Position numbers and translations under genes: made by a program. A stretch of 64,000 bases of DNA from Anagrus nilaparvatae (taxonomy: Eukaryota; Arthropoda; Insecta; Hymenoptera; Mymaridae): NCBI GenBank assembly GCA_022575985.1, contig JAKSXM010000147.1, positions 18,448,001 through 18,512,000 on the forward strand, given 5' to 3'. Below are positions 12,101 through 23,881 of this stretch, piece by piece; positions within the stretch are counted from its first letter, which is position 1; the number at the start of each line of letters is the position of its first letter. The notes beneath the pieces are model-generated. The model was not told where the DNA came from. It did not search any database and was given only the letters and a program-made list of their open reading frames with translations.

Positions 12101-12103
12101 AAA

Positions 12104-15100
12104 ATAAAACTGAAATTATTATAGACAATAGTTATTCATAAATTTAGAATTACCAGAATAAACAGTATACTGAAAAAAAAAAATACCGGTATTGGCTACA
12201 GGAATCCCGATTGTGAGTGACGGAGTATTTTTCTTTTAAACGATTGCAAATATCTTGAAACGTACAAAAAATTTAAAGTGAATTTAAGATATATAAAAAC
12301 AAATTTTTTTCAAATTTCTTTGCATTTTTTGACATTTGCAACCATTTAAAATAAAAATAAATTTCCAGCTGTTACAACCGAAATTCTTCATGAAACAACT
12401 ATACCTTAACCGAGAGTATAAAAATGAAGAATCCATTATCATCTGAAATAACTAGCACAAACCTTATAAGTAATTTTTTTAATGCTCGGGCAGATGTGCC
12501 CATATGGTTGCAATTATCACCCTGAGGACTGGTTCTTATCAGTGAAGTTGTCGGTTGACACCCTGAAAGCCATTATCATATAAAAAATCTAGCAGAAGCC
12601 TCAAAAATCATTTTCTTAAGAATCAGACAGCTTTGCTAATATAGGGTCAATTAGCGACCTGAGATCTGATCAACTTAAGTATTGAGATTGTTTACAATCT
12701 GATCAATTTTTTCCCTGTCAAGGCGTTAAAGCGCAGTGTTCTGGTGTGACCAAAAAGGTCTTTTTTTAAAAAAGTTGCAATAAAATAAAAAATAAAAAAA
12801 TAAAATTTTTTGGAAATAGGCTGGTACCTTGTCGTTCACTCTGCTATTAGTTTTGGGAAATTCTTACAAGAAAAGCAGGAAATTGGATTTTTTGCGTGTT
12901 ATTTTCCAAAAGCTTTAAAAAAATATATCCTTAATTTGTTTCTTGAATATTTGGGAAAACTTAAATTTTTGCAAATATTATCGAATGCCATATCAAACTA
13001 TAAATGATCGATTATCAAGACCCAGAATATAATCGAAAAAAATATATGCAAAAATTCAAGCTTTCCTAAATTCTCAAGAGAAAAAATTAGGAAGTGCTTT
13101 TGTAACCGTTACAGCTCTGAAAAAATAGCTTGCAAATTATTAAATTTTTCAGGTTTTCCTGTAGGAACTTTATACAACTAATGGCAGGACAATATTTTAA
13201 GGGGAAATTTAAATATAGTTTCTCTTTGCTTATTTCTATAGGAGATAGAATAATTAAAAAATTCCAATATCGAGGACTATTTATTGGGTGATTTGTTATA
13301 CTGCCTAAGATAATTATAGCTAAAAATTAAAAAAATTAGAATAAAATCTCAAAACAGGCCGGGGTAATTTTTGCTTATTTAAGGCTATTACCCTGCTTTT
13401 CCCTACTTATTAGAACTTTGCAACCCAGATTCAGATGACGAAGCAACCCATAAAGCTATTTTCTCAACCAGTTTGTTTATTTCAGGCCTTTTAGCACATT
13501 TTGACTGGTGTATTTATTAATTTTCACTAATTGCTACTGTATTTCTTAAAAAATTTTTTAATTTACAAAAACATAAATAAAAACTAATTTATACTGTACC
13601 TGATTCTGTAATTATACTCTATTCAGTATTTAGTTTTTGCAGTTATTTGAGTAACAAAGCTTAAATCATCGATATCAATTGATTTTTAATCAATACTAAC
13701 AAAATTTATTCTGGCATCTGCATACAAGAAGCACATAAATATATGACGTTGAATTTTTTAAATTAATATGTCCATGCAAGTACACTAGCTGAGCCTCAGA
13801 TCATCGCTTCTGTATATCAAAGGTACGGTTAATAATTTATTAAAAGTTTATATACTTTTTTTATATACATTATTATTAATAAGTTTAATTTTGTACTTGC
13901 CTTAATTTGCAACTTGATAAACAAATATTGTTATTTAAATTATAAAAATAGTAAACATAAAAAATCCTTTATGATTTTGATGTCAAATCTATCAAGCAAG
14001 TGTGCAATTTCGTTTTGCTCGTATCTGATAAATGTTCCTGTATCTATAAAAATAGATAAATCAAAATACAAGTATAAATTATCGATTTATACAAATTAAA
14101 ACTAATACCTGTTGCATACTTTATGAAAATATTAGCCGTATTGTAAACTTCCATTCAGCACATTTTAACCTGTAAAAAATGTTTACAAAAAGTACCAAGT
14201 TTTTATAACTAGAAAATTTAAATTATTTAAATTTTTAATCCTTATCTGATAAATGAATTTGCTATTTAAATTAAATAATCTGGATTTTAAATTTCTCATT
14301 CAAATTTATTTTATTTCATCAAAAACTTCTCAACATTTTTTATGTTTACTATTTTTATAATTTAAATAACAATATTTGTTTATCAAGTTGCAAATAAAGG
14401 CAAGTACAAAATTAAACTTATTAATAATAATGTATATAAAAAAAGTATATAAACTTTTAATAAATTATTAACCGTACCTTTGATATACAGAAGCGATGAT
14501 CTGAGGCTCAGCTAGTGTACTTGCATGGACATATTAATTTAAAAAATTCAACGTCATATATTTATGTGCTTCTTGTATGCAGATGCCAGAATAAATTTTG
14601 TTAGTATTGATTAAAAATCAATTGATATCGATGATTTAAGCTTTGTTACTCAAATAACTGCAAAAACTAAATACTGAATAGAGTATAATTACAGAATCAG
14701 GTACAGTATAAATTAGTTTTTATTTATGTTTTTGTAAATTAAAAAATTTTTTAAGAAATACAGTAGCAATTAGTGAAAATTAATAAATACACCAGTCAAA
14801 ATGTGCTAAAAGGTCTGAAATAAACAAACTGGTTGAGAAAATAGCTTGATGGGTTGCTTCGTCATCTGAATCTGGGTTGCAAAGTTCTAATAAGTAGGGA
14901 AAAGCAGGGTAATAGCCTTAAATAAGCAAAAATTGTCCCGGCCTGTATTGAGAATTTATTCTAATTTTTTTAATTTTTAGCTATAATTATCTTAGGCAGT
15001 ATAACAAATCACCCAATAAATAGTCCTCGATATTGGAATTTTTTAATTATTTTATCTCCTGTAGAAATAAGCAAAGAGAAACTATATTTAAATTTCCCCT

Positions 15101-16196
15101 TAAAATATTGTCCTGCCATTAGTTGTATAAAGTTCCTACAGGAAAACCTGAAAAATTTAATAATTTGCAAGCTAATTTTTCAGAGCTGTAACGGTTACAA
15201 AAGTACTTCCTAATTTTTTCTCTTGAGAATTTAGGAAAGCTTGAATTTTTGCATATATTTTTTTCGATTATATTCTGGGTCTCGATAATCGATCATTTAT
15301 AGTTTGATATGGCATTCGATAATATTTGCAAAAATTTAAGTTTTCCCAAATATTCAAGAAACAAATTAAGGATATATTTTTTTAAAGCTTTTGGAAAATA
15401 ACATGCAAAAAATCCAATTTCCTGCTTTTCTTGTAAGAATTTCCCAAAACTAATAGCAGAGTGAACGACAAGGTACCAGCCTATTTCCAAAAAATTTTAT
15501 TTTTTTATTTTTTATTTTAATGCAACTTTTTAAAAAAAAGACCTTTTTGGTCACACCAGAACACTGCGTTTTAACGCCTTGACAGGGAAAAAATTGATCA
15601 GATTGTAAACAATCTCAATACTTAAGTTGATCAGATCTCAGGTCGCTAAGTGACCCCATATTAGCAAAGCTGTCTGATTCTTAAGAAAATGATTTTTGAG
15701 GCTTCTGCTAAATTTTTTATATGATAATGGCTTTCAGGGTGTCAACCGACAACTTCACTGATAAGAACCAGTCCTCAGGGTGATAATTGCAACCATATGG
15801 GCACATCTGCCCGAGCATTAAAAAAATTACTTATAAGGTTTGTGCTGGTTATTTCAGATGATAATGGGTTCTTCATTTTTATACTCTGGGTTAAGGTATA
15901 GTTGTTTCATGAAGAATTTCGGTTGTAACAGCTGGAAATTTATTTTTATTTTAAATGGTTGCAAATGTCAAAAAATGCAAAGAAATTTGAAAAAAATTTG
16001 TTTTTATATATCTTAAATTCACTTTAAATTTTTTGTACGTTTCAAGATATTTGCAATCGTTTAAAAGAAAAATACTCCGTCACTCACAATCGGGATTCCT
16101 GTAGCCAATACCGGTATTTTTTTTTTTCAGTATACTGTTTATTCTGGTAATTCTAAATTTATGAATAACTATTGTCTATAATAATTTCAGTTTTAT
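12104..16196. mobile_element. Palindrome of 4.1 kb with 1.86-kb near-identical arms
   Basis: The left arm, 12104-13965, and the right arm, about 14335-16196, are reverse complements differing at only a few sites by eye. They are separated by a 369-bp unique spacer. The outermost words are ATAAAACTGAAATTATTATA and its complement. Each arm contains the same 65-codon ORF (12810-13007 plus strand, 15293-15490 minus strand). It resembles no family I know and lacks a convincing start, so I do not call it a gene. The size and arm identity fit a foldback transposon or a recent inverted duplication. Confidence 0.75.
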
Positions 16197-16199
16197 AGG

Positions 16200-16658
16200 A
16201 ATCGACAGAACAAAACCAACCCACATAATCAATGCTGAGATATAACTTTGAAGCAATCTATTGCAGGCTAGTAAATTTATGAGTACAAATATTGTCTTCG
16301 GAAAAAAAATTCTTCGCAAACGGAATATTTCTGGTTGCGACGCAAGCGGCTTTTTTTCAGTGTAGAACCTTTAATAAATATTTTCTGTAACCTACAGGTT
16401 TGAAGGAATTTGGCAAAAATCTACCAATATGATCAACACTGAGGTTTCGCATAAATGTGCTTTCTTGAAGGCCACTCAATTTATTAGTATAACTGCATAT
16501 TATTTTACATTTAGCAAAAGTTAACTTAAGTGATTTAAAATCGCATAAAGACATAAAATTGTATTAATTTTTTAATAAAAAAATAAAATTAAAAAAACAG
16601 TTTTTTTTTAAATTAATTTAATTGTACACTTTATTTGACCTGATTCCTCGAAGTTTTA
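16200..16658 (-). repeat. Dispersed repeat copy with a short ORF; unoccupied site for two LTR insertions
   Basis: On the minus strand an ORF of 65 codons begins at 16554 (MSLCDFKSLKL...) and a second, degenerate copy of a similar peptide motif follows toward 16200. The sequence around the ATG, read on the minus strand from about 16658 to 16527, equals the target sequence flanking the retrotransposons at 51222-51310, 61046-61079. Here it is uninterrupted. It is therefore one copy of a repeat or duplicated segment. The product is not recognised. Confidence 0.6.
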
Positions 16659-19600
16659 TATATCATATAAAGGGAAAGTATACTTTGAAAAAAAATAAAT
16701 TTATTTAGTTTAAAAAAAAAATAAAAAGTTTTTTTAAAGTCCCAAAAAATTTCAAAGATGCTTTTTTTTTTTTTTTTTTTTTATTAAGTAGATTATCGTA
16801 CAAGATTGTACAAAATTTAGAATTACATATTACATAAAAGATGCGTGTGCGCATTATTTAAACCTAGAAAATACATACAGAATAAGTAATATAATAATTA
16901 TTGCAATAGTATAAAGACTAATTATTTTCATATTTTAAAAATTGTATAAAGTATAATAAATTATAATATACAGAATTAGTAAGAAAAATTAATGAATTTC
17001 ATAAGACAATAGGGGAGAGGGACGGGGTTTGGCATTCTTACGGAAGTAGTAAATAGATTTAAAGGGGCTCGTAGTATAAAGAAGAGGAGAGGAGATAAAG
17101 AGGGAGGTAAGAGTAGCCTATTATTGTCTTATAGAATTGACAAATATTTCTATAAATACTAGATATAAAATTTACATGATGGATATTTATAACGTTTAAA
17201 CATAAAATGTAAAAAGAGATAGAAAAAATTTAAATTTTCAAGAAATATCTTCGTTCTTGTTTATTTCTTGGTCTGTCTTTGCGATGAGAATATTTGAGTT
17301 GATCACATCTTGCTGTGTTTACCATTGTATACTTGATGAAATTATGCGTATAAAAGAATTGATGTACATATACAAGTAAAATTTGAGATTAGTTTTTTTG
17401 ACCTTGATTTATATGTGTAAATTCTATGGAATCACTTGCTGATAATGTAGAAATTTCTTGGAGTTTTACAGTAGAATACAAAAATTTAGCAATAATAAAT
17501 TTTACTTTATAAAAAAATTTTCGCTTTAAAAACTTTTCACAGGCTAAAACCTCTTGTATACGATGATATCTCAAATTTTATTTTAATTTATAGCTCGTGG
17601 TCAAAAACATTGAAGTACACATTATAGTTCCACTGCGTAAATATAGGACTTGCGCCAAAATTTGCCTTAGAAAGTAAGCTTATCTTTTGATAGTTTATTA
17701 CAACCAAATTTGCTATGTGCACTATTTAAATATTAAAGAAATTTTTATTTCACTTGATTCACAGTTTATTTATGAAGTTAATTATGATACCAGAAATGAA
17801 AAATTTTTTTTTTAAATCACATTGTTTTATTTAGAAGTAAAGAGCGATAAAAAAGTAGACTTCTTATTATTTTAGCGCACGCGCTGTCCATAATGTAATA
17901 ACATAATATTTTAAATAATTCTTTTGGAATCGAAATCAACTTTTTATGATTATTTTGTAATTTTGCCTTCAGTTACAGTCTTTATTAAGAGTAAACTGAA
18001 TTAAAAAAAAAAATGATTCTTTTTTATTTAATGTTCTATAGAACCTTCCCGGGTATATGAATAATGGTAATCCTGCCATATAAAAGTTTAGCCAGCCAAT
18101 AGGAATTCATTTTTATACACAGGCGTTAGACAAGGATAAACTAATTTCTCCTCCATTACCACGCGCATAAGTTTATATGAATGAAATGAGCGCGGGCAGT
18201 ATAACGACACGACGGAGTAAAAGAAATTAAAAGATTGCGTTTTTGTTTTACGAATTAAATGGCATACGTATTTTTTTGTTTTTGCAGCTGATGATATAAG
18301 GTATAGTAATTGATTATACTTATCAATATTCTTTCTGAAATGCGGCACATAAAATAATGAAATGTTTATAGTAAGTTTATTTTATTTTACTAAGTAAAAA
18401 CATAAAAAATAGCTCTATAAGACTTCGTGCTCCAAAATTTATTAACATGTGTTCCTATACAACTGCCGTGAATATAAGTACACATTGTATACTATACATG
18501 TCCCAACCTAATCTCTGATGTAAACTTTTTGAAAAATTATTATTCAAGCATTAGGTTATTATAAAGACCGTATACATGATCTATTAAAAACAACTTATTC
18601 CATATAAAAATATTTTTTGTTTATAAATAAATGAAATTTACTGATACTAATATAAACCCATGCTATACTTAATAAGATTTAAGCATATGTATATACAACA
18701 ATATAGGGATCATAGGAAAAGGAAATTGTTTTTAAATATGCAAGCAATTTAAATATAATAGAGAGAGCATCCATTATCTCTTATTTTATTTTTTCTATAA
18801 GACCAATACATGCAATTAAAATTAAAAAAAAAACTGAATGATTGATTTTTTATCTTTTAACAGAAATTCGAATGCGTATACTTTTTATTCACAATAAAAC
18901 TTTTTTGATCAATCATTAGGCATAAAGAAAGAATAAAAAAATTTCTATTCATAAATAAAAGAAAAATTGTAAATTAAAAAACTAATTCTTTGTTGATAAG
19001 AGCGCATAAAATAAAAAAAAAATAGTAATATGAATTCTAATTTTTTCAAAATTATTGCTTTGCAAAATAATTAACTTTTTTATGCTACTCACTTAAATAA
19101 TATTATTTTAATTTATTATTTTAACTTTAAGATCTCTCTTAAATAAAATTCTTAAATAATATTATATTATCATCATAATACATATGTATGCTGTTCTTAA
19201 ATGCGTTATTTTTAATGCTTAATCTATTAATTAAGAATTAAGGCAATAAATAGTTTAAAATTTAATTTGACTAAAAATTACAAAATTATTTTTAGACTAA
19301 TATAAAGTAACAAATTGACATTTATGAAAACAGCTACTAAAGTCGAATTTCTCCCTCGTATGATTTAAAATCAATATACGTGTGCTTTGACTATAGTTCT
19401 TGGTATAGTCAAAGCACACATGTATTGATTTTTAATCATGTAGTGGAGAAAGTACCTAATAATTTTTTAATAATGACATTCAATTTTTTCAACATAGTAT
19501 TAAAATTTTATTATTAATAAATAGTTAACTTGTAATTTAAAACTTAAATTTTTTTCTTTTTTAACTTATTACTTATACTTTGTTCATACTTTGGATTAAT

Positions 19601-20032
19601 TTTTATCGGTCTAGATCGATTAGACCAAAGTTCTAATTTTTTACTGTTGCTTTGAGCTGATTCTGCAGCAGGTTCTTCCGTCGACTCTTCCTTTTCAGTA
19701 TTAGTAATTTCCGACAAACCCTTTCTTTGCTGATTATTGGCACTCTTTTCAAATTCAACTTTTTCGACCTTCTTCTTCTTCTTTTTTATTTCAGCGTTGT
19801 CACCGGTTTTTTTACTTTTGCGTTTCAAGTTTATTTTTTTACTGCTTTTACATTTTCGCTTCCCTTCTTCATTTGTAACTTCAACTTCCTGCTATATTAA
19901 ATCAAATTATTTATATTAATTTACTTTATTACTCATAATACACTGAAGAAAAATTTATGCCAGAATAATAGTATATTAAGTATCGAGGACGCAAAAGTTT
20001 CGACTCTAGCGTGAGCACTAAGACGTGTGCTC
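16659..20032. repeat. Left arm of the 3.37-kb long inverted repeat
   Basis: This arm is the reverse complement of 42465-45840, near-identical by eye over 3.37 kb. It begins TATATCATATAAAGGG at the outer end and stops at the inner end around CACTAAGACG. It contains the last exon of the minus-strand FLYWCH-MULE gene (19544-19888), about 2.9 kb of downstream sequence, a hairpin at 19348-19450 and a T run near 16771-16792 (a poly-A on the gene strand). Identical translated segments recur in the other arm, for example 18088-18348 against 44149-44409. These short ORFs are not supported as genes. No target-site duplication is evident outside the arms. Confidence 0.85.
19348..19450. repeat. Perfect-stem hairpin of about 100 nt
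   Basis: ATACGTGTGCTTTGACTATA and TATAGTCAAAGCACACATGT pair across a short loop (GTTCTTGG). The stem extends outward through GATTTAAAATCAATA and into CTCC-type ends. The same hairpin is present at 43045-43150 in the other arm. It may be a tiny MITE or a small-RNA precursor. The sequence alone cannot decide. Confidence 0.6.
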
Positions 20033-20179
20033 TAACAGTTTTTAGTAGTAATAGCGTAATTTTTATGACGAATTTTCCAAGATTTTTAGTAATTTTATTC
20101 ACTCATAATATGAAGACAACCAAAATTTTTTCTTTTATATTTTCATGTTAATAAATTATTCATATTCATTTAGAGTTTA

Positions 20180-21010
20180 TTTATTTATTTAGTTCCTCAT
20201 TTTGGTAGTTGAAATTTTCGATTATTTTGCCTATAACCACGTTTTGAGATTCTAGGAAGCTAAAAGCTGTTAAAAACTTTTTAAAAAAAGTGTATGTGTG
20301 TAACCAGTTATATTTTACAACCATTATGGTATGCTTATTTTTTTTTTAATTTTGATGAAATACCTCATTTATTTCTATGAAAGTACTAATATCTAGGAAT
20401 ATAGTTTTTACTCGATTTCTCAAATCTGATAATTGATTGTTTAAAAATTTGTCTCAAAGTTTTGGCTTTGACAAAATAACTACTTTTTTTTTTGGCGTAG
20501 TACCCAATTTTTAACTATTCAAGTATTTTTTTTAGAAACATCCTTTTCTCTCGATTTCTTGGATGTGATACTTAATTTTTTGATATATTCTTAAGTAATA
20601 AAAATAAAAATATTAATATTAATATATAAATATGTATTAATAAATTAAAATATAAACAAGAATTATTTAAATTTTTGAAAATTTGTTTCTAAAATATTTG
20701 GAGATAAAAAAATAAAAAAAACATTCTTATTTTTTTTCGGACGAGTACCTAATTATATTCAATGAAAGAACTAGTTTTATAAATATCAATTTCACACGAT
20801 TTCTCGAATCTCATACCTAATTTTTTGAAAATATTAAACTTAAAATATTTACCGCCAAGTTTAAAATTTTTGGCCATAGTACCTAATTATTTTATACGAA
20901 AGTACTGCTTTTAATAATATCGCTTTTCCTCGTTTTTTTGGACCTGATATCCAATTTTTTGAAAAATGATTTCTTAAAATTTTTTTGCATCAGAAAATAA
21001 AGAAAGACAA
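20180..21010. repeat. Diverged half copy of the intronic foldback element
   Basis: Located in the last intron of the minus-strand gene. Words such as CCACGTTTTGAGATTCTAGG, TTACAACCATTATGG, CTATGAAAGTACTAATAT and TTTTACTCGAT follow the order seen in the right half of the element at 29060-32350. It is clearly older. Confidence 0.6.
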
Positions 21011-21394
21011 AAATTTTTTTGTTTGCATTATGAGTATATAAAGCTATAAGTATAGAAAGCTATCAAAACTAATTAAACATATATGATTTTCTTGTACTTA
21101 CAGTTTTTTTTTTATTTACTTTAGAGACATTTATTTTGGTTTCATTGAAAATAGTCTTTTGCCGTTTTTTCTGGATAACATCATCTTGATCATCTCTCTT
21201 TTCGATCTTACGTTTAAAACTACGTTTGTTTTTAGAATTTGCTTCATTATTCTTTTTTTCTTGTAACGAAATTGGTGTAATCCTTGCTTCCTGCAAATTT
21301 GTAATTATTAATGTGCTTTTTATAAATTTAAATATTTTAATAATTTTTTGCCAATCCCAGGCGCAATACTCGTGCATAAACTTATCTCGGAATT

Positions 21395-21530
21395 TTTCGC
21401 ACTCGTTGTACGCCTGGGTAGGCGAAAAATATCGTTAGCACCATGGGCAAAAAACTTTAGACATTATTGAGAACACGTATCACTCGTTCTAGTTATCGCT
21501 AAAATTTTACACCCTTGATACTCAATTTAC
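21395..21530. repeat. Short dispersed repeat in an intron
   Basis: ACTCGTTGTACGCCTGGGTA followed by AGCACCATGGGCAAA recurs in the same orientation near 42365-42425, inside the corresponding intron region of the plus-strand paralog. The genes are inverted but this repeat is not, so it arrived separately. Confidence 0.5.
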
Positions 21531-21724
21531 TTCTTTTATATATACATCTGTTAACGGCAATTGATCCTGACGCATATAACCATCAGCTTCAATTTCTCTC
21601 TGCTGAGCATTCATTTGGATCCCTTGGAAAATTCTTGCTTCTGGATCATCTTGATCTTCAGTATCTGAGTCTACAATAACTTCTTCATATTCAGCTGGAA
21701 GTTCGTTTTCTTCATCGTCATTTT

Positions 21725-22703
21725 CTGAAATATTTATTTATTTTTGACATGCTATGTTATTATTCAAAATTAAAAAATCACAAAAAGCTTTTTCTGATTA
21801 TTTTAATCGCGGTTTTAAAAGCTGTTGTAACATAATAAACCATAAATTTAATTGAATATTATTTAAAATTTAAGGTTGCTCGCGCAGTTTATAAAAAACG
21901 AATAATATGAACTAAAATTTACTGGAGACGAAGATAATTAAAAAACAAATCCATTGATCCCAAAAAATACCCAGGTTCCCGATTAATTAGGAAAGGAATA
22001 AGCAACTGCAAATTTTTAAGGTTAACACGCGTTCTTATGGGAGTTGATATTGTTTTACTTCATACTAATTTAATAACGAATCTTTTTAGATAAAATTGTA
22101 CACACGTGTTATTTTACAAAAATAGAAACTTTTCCAAGAAAAAAATATGATGTTTGCCAATCAAATTATAAACACATAATTTTAGCCGCGGGCTCCTTTC
22201 AATAAAATGTTTTGTATTTTAAAAATTTTGTTTACACCGCACTCATTATATAAGAAAATGTATTATTATTAATAATAACTTGGAAATATTCACATATCTA
22301 CAGAATAAATAATAAAATTTAATTAATTAGGTATACCCCCTCTGATGTCACTCCAAAATATACGGACCTGAAACCGTGAGCCACCTTAAATAAAAGTTTT
22401 TTAAGAAAATTTAAAAAAAATTGTTTTTCATGATTTAATATAGGATTATGTATATTTTACTTCTATTTTAAGTTTGATCCAAATAATCTGAATACTACCA
22501 TTTTATTTATCCATTTTAATATAGAAATTGAGTAACAAAATTTTAACTTAAATAGAAAAAAATTTAGAATTAAGTTAACATATTTTTAAGGTTTCTTAAT
22601 TCATTTTTATATATTAGTTATTATATATTATTATTATTATATATTATAAGCTTTAAAATATTTACATTTTTTATACAATTTTATAGTAATAATATTTTTA
22701 TAC
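21725..22703. other. Intron of the minus-strand FLYWCH-MULE gene
   Basis: AT-rich intron sequence. I see no recognisable repeat or gene. Confidence 0.5.
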
Positions 22704-23689
22704 CTATGTCAATCATTTGAAAAATTGCATCTTCTACGTTGTCACATTCACTTAGATCATCTAAAAATGTTTTAACATTTATTTTATTACGACCCAACTC
22801 TTTCATATACTGCTTAATTTTTTTATCTCTAGCTTTCGTTTCTTTCTTTGCTGAAACAGTATTCTTAATTTTATTTATTCCTCTCGATAAATTAAGCCAA
22901 GCGTCATCTTTAAGATAAATTATATTTTCTGAAAATTAAAAATATATTTAATCTGTCAGTTACTAATAATTTAATTTTTTTAAATTGTAACTTACTTAAT
23001 AATTTTGGAACAGATGGTTTTTTGCCAACTTTTTTATTTAGTTCATGATGGTAAGACTCGGCAAAATTATTAGTACGGTCTTTCATTTTATAAACACTGA
23101 ATCTGTTAGGAGTTATAATGTTTATTCAAAAATTTTGGAAGTACACGTTCAAGAAATCAGCCCAATCCTCATCGCCATAAAAGTGTAAATTAACTAACTC
23201 TCTAATGTAATCTAGACCCTCCTGCACTTTACCGGGAGGAAGCAAAGCCAACAATATTAATCTTTTAATGATTCTATTACCAGTTGGATTTAAAATGGCT
23301 TTATCTTTCTTGGCAATAATTTTTATTTTTTTTCCTTTATCAATTAACGACTATAACAAGCAAATAAGTAAACAAAATTAAAAAGAAAGCATACATTTTA
23401 ATCAAATTTTGTATGCAAGTTTTTTTTTATTAGTAAGTAAAGTTTCTCACAAACAGTTTCTATATGCATAAAAACAAATATTAAAAAAAAAAACAGAATT
23501 TTGAAATCACTAATTTTACCTTTACATAAATAATGAGAAATAGTAAGTAATTATAAGATTCATTTATTAATAACTTTAATTTTTCTTTCAAAATTTATAA
23601 AATATTTGACCTTAAAAAAATTTTTTGTCAATAACTTCTACTTGAAAAAAACGTAAAAAAAAAAATAGATCGTGTAATTTAAAGTTTGT

Positions 23690-23881
23690 TCAGAGAAGTC
23701 GTTTAAAGCATAACAAAATTAAGTTCATTAACTGCAATCGGTTGATATACTAGTATCTTCTTTGTATTGCTATCATTGTCTGCTGCACGTGCAAAGGAAA
23801 CATATTTTCAAAAAAGATACCAGTACCAACCGATTGCAGTTAACCAACTTAATTTTATTATGCCATAAACGGCTTCTCTGA
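23690..23881. mobile_element. Small palindromic MITE-like hairpin in an intron
   Basis: CAGAGAAGTCGTTTAAAGCA is mirrored by GGCTTCTCTG, and AACTGCAATCGGTTG by CAACCGATTGCAGTT. The arms are about 68 bp with a 55-bp loop. It lies in the intron 23351-24269 of the minus-strand gene. Non-coding. Confidence 0.65.

Noticed and set aside
12810..13007. 65-codon ORF present in both arms of the 4.1-kb palindrome (also 15293-15490)
   Set aside because: Its duplication is explained by the palindrome. It has no recognised domain, and the AT-rich composition gives such ORFs by chance.
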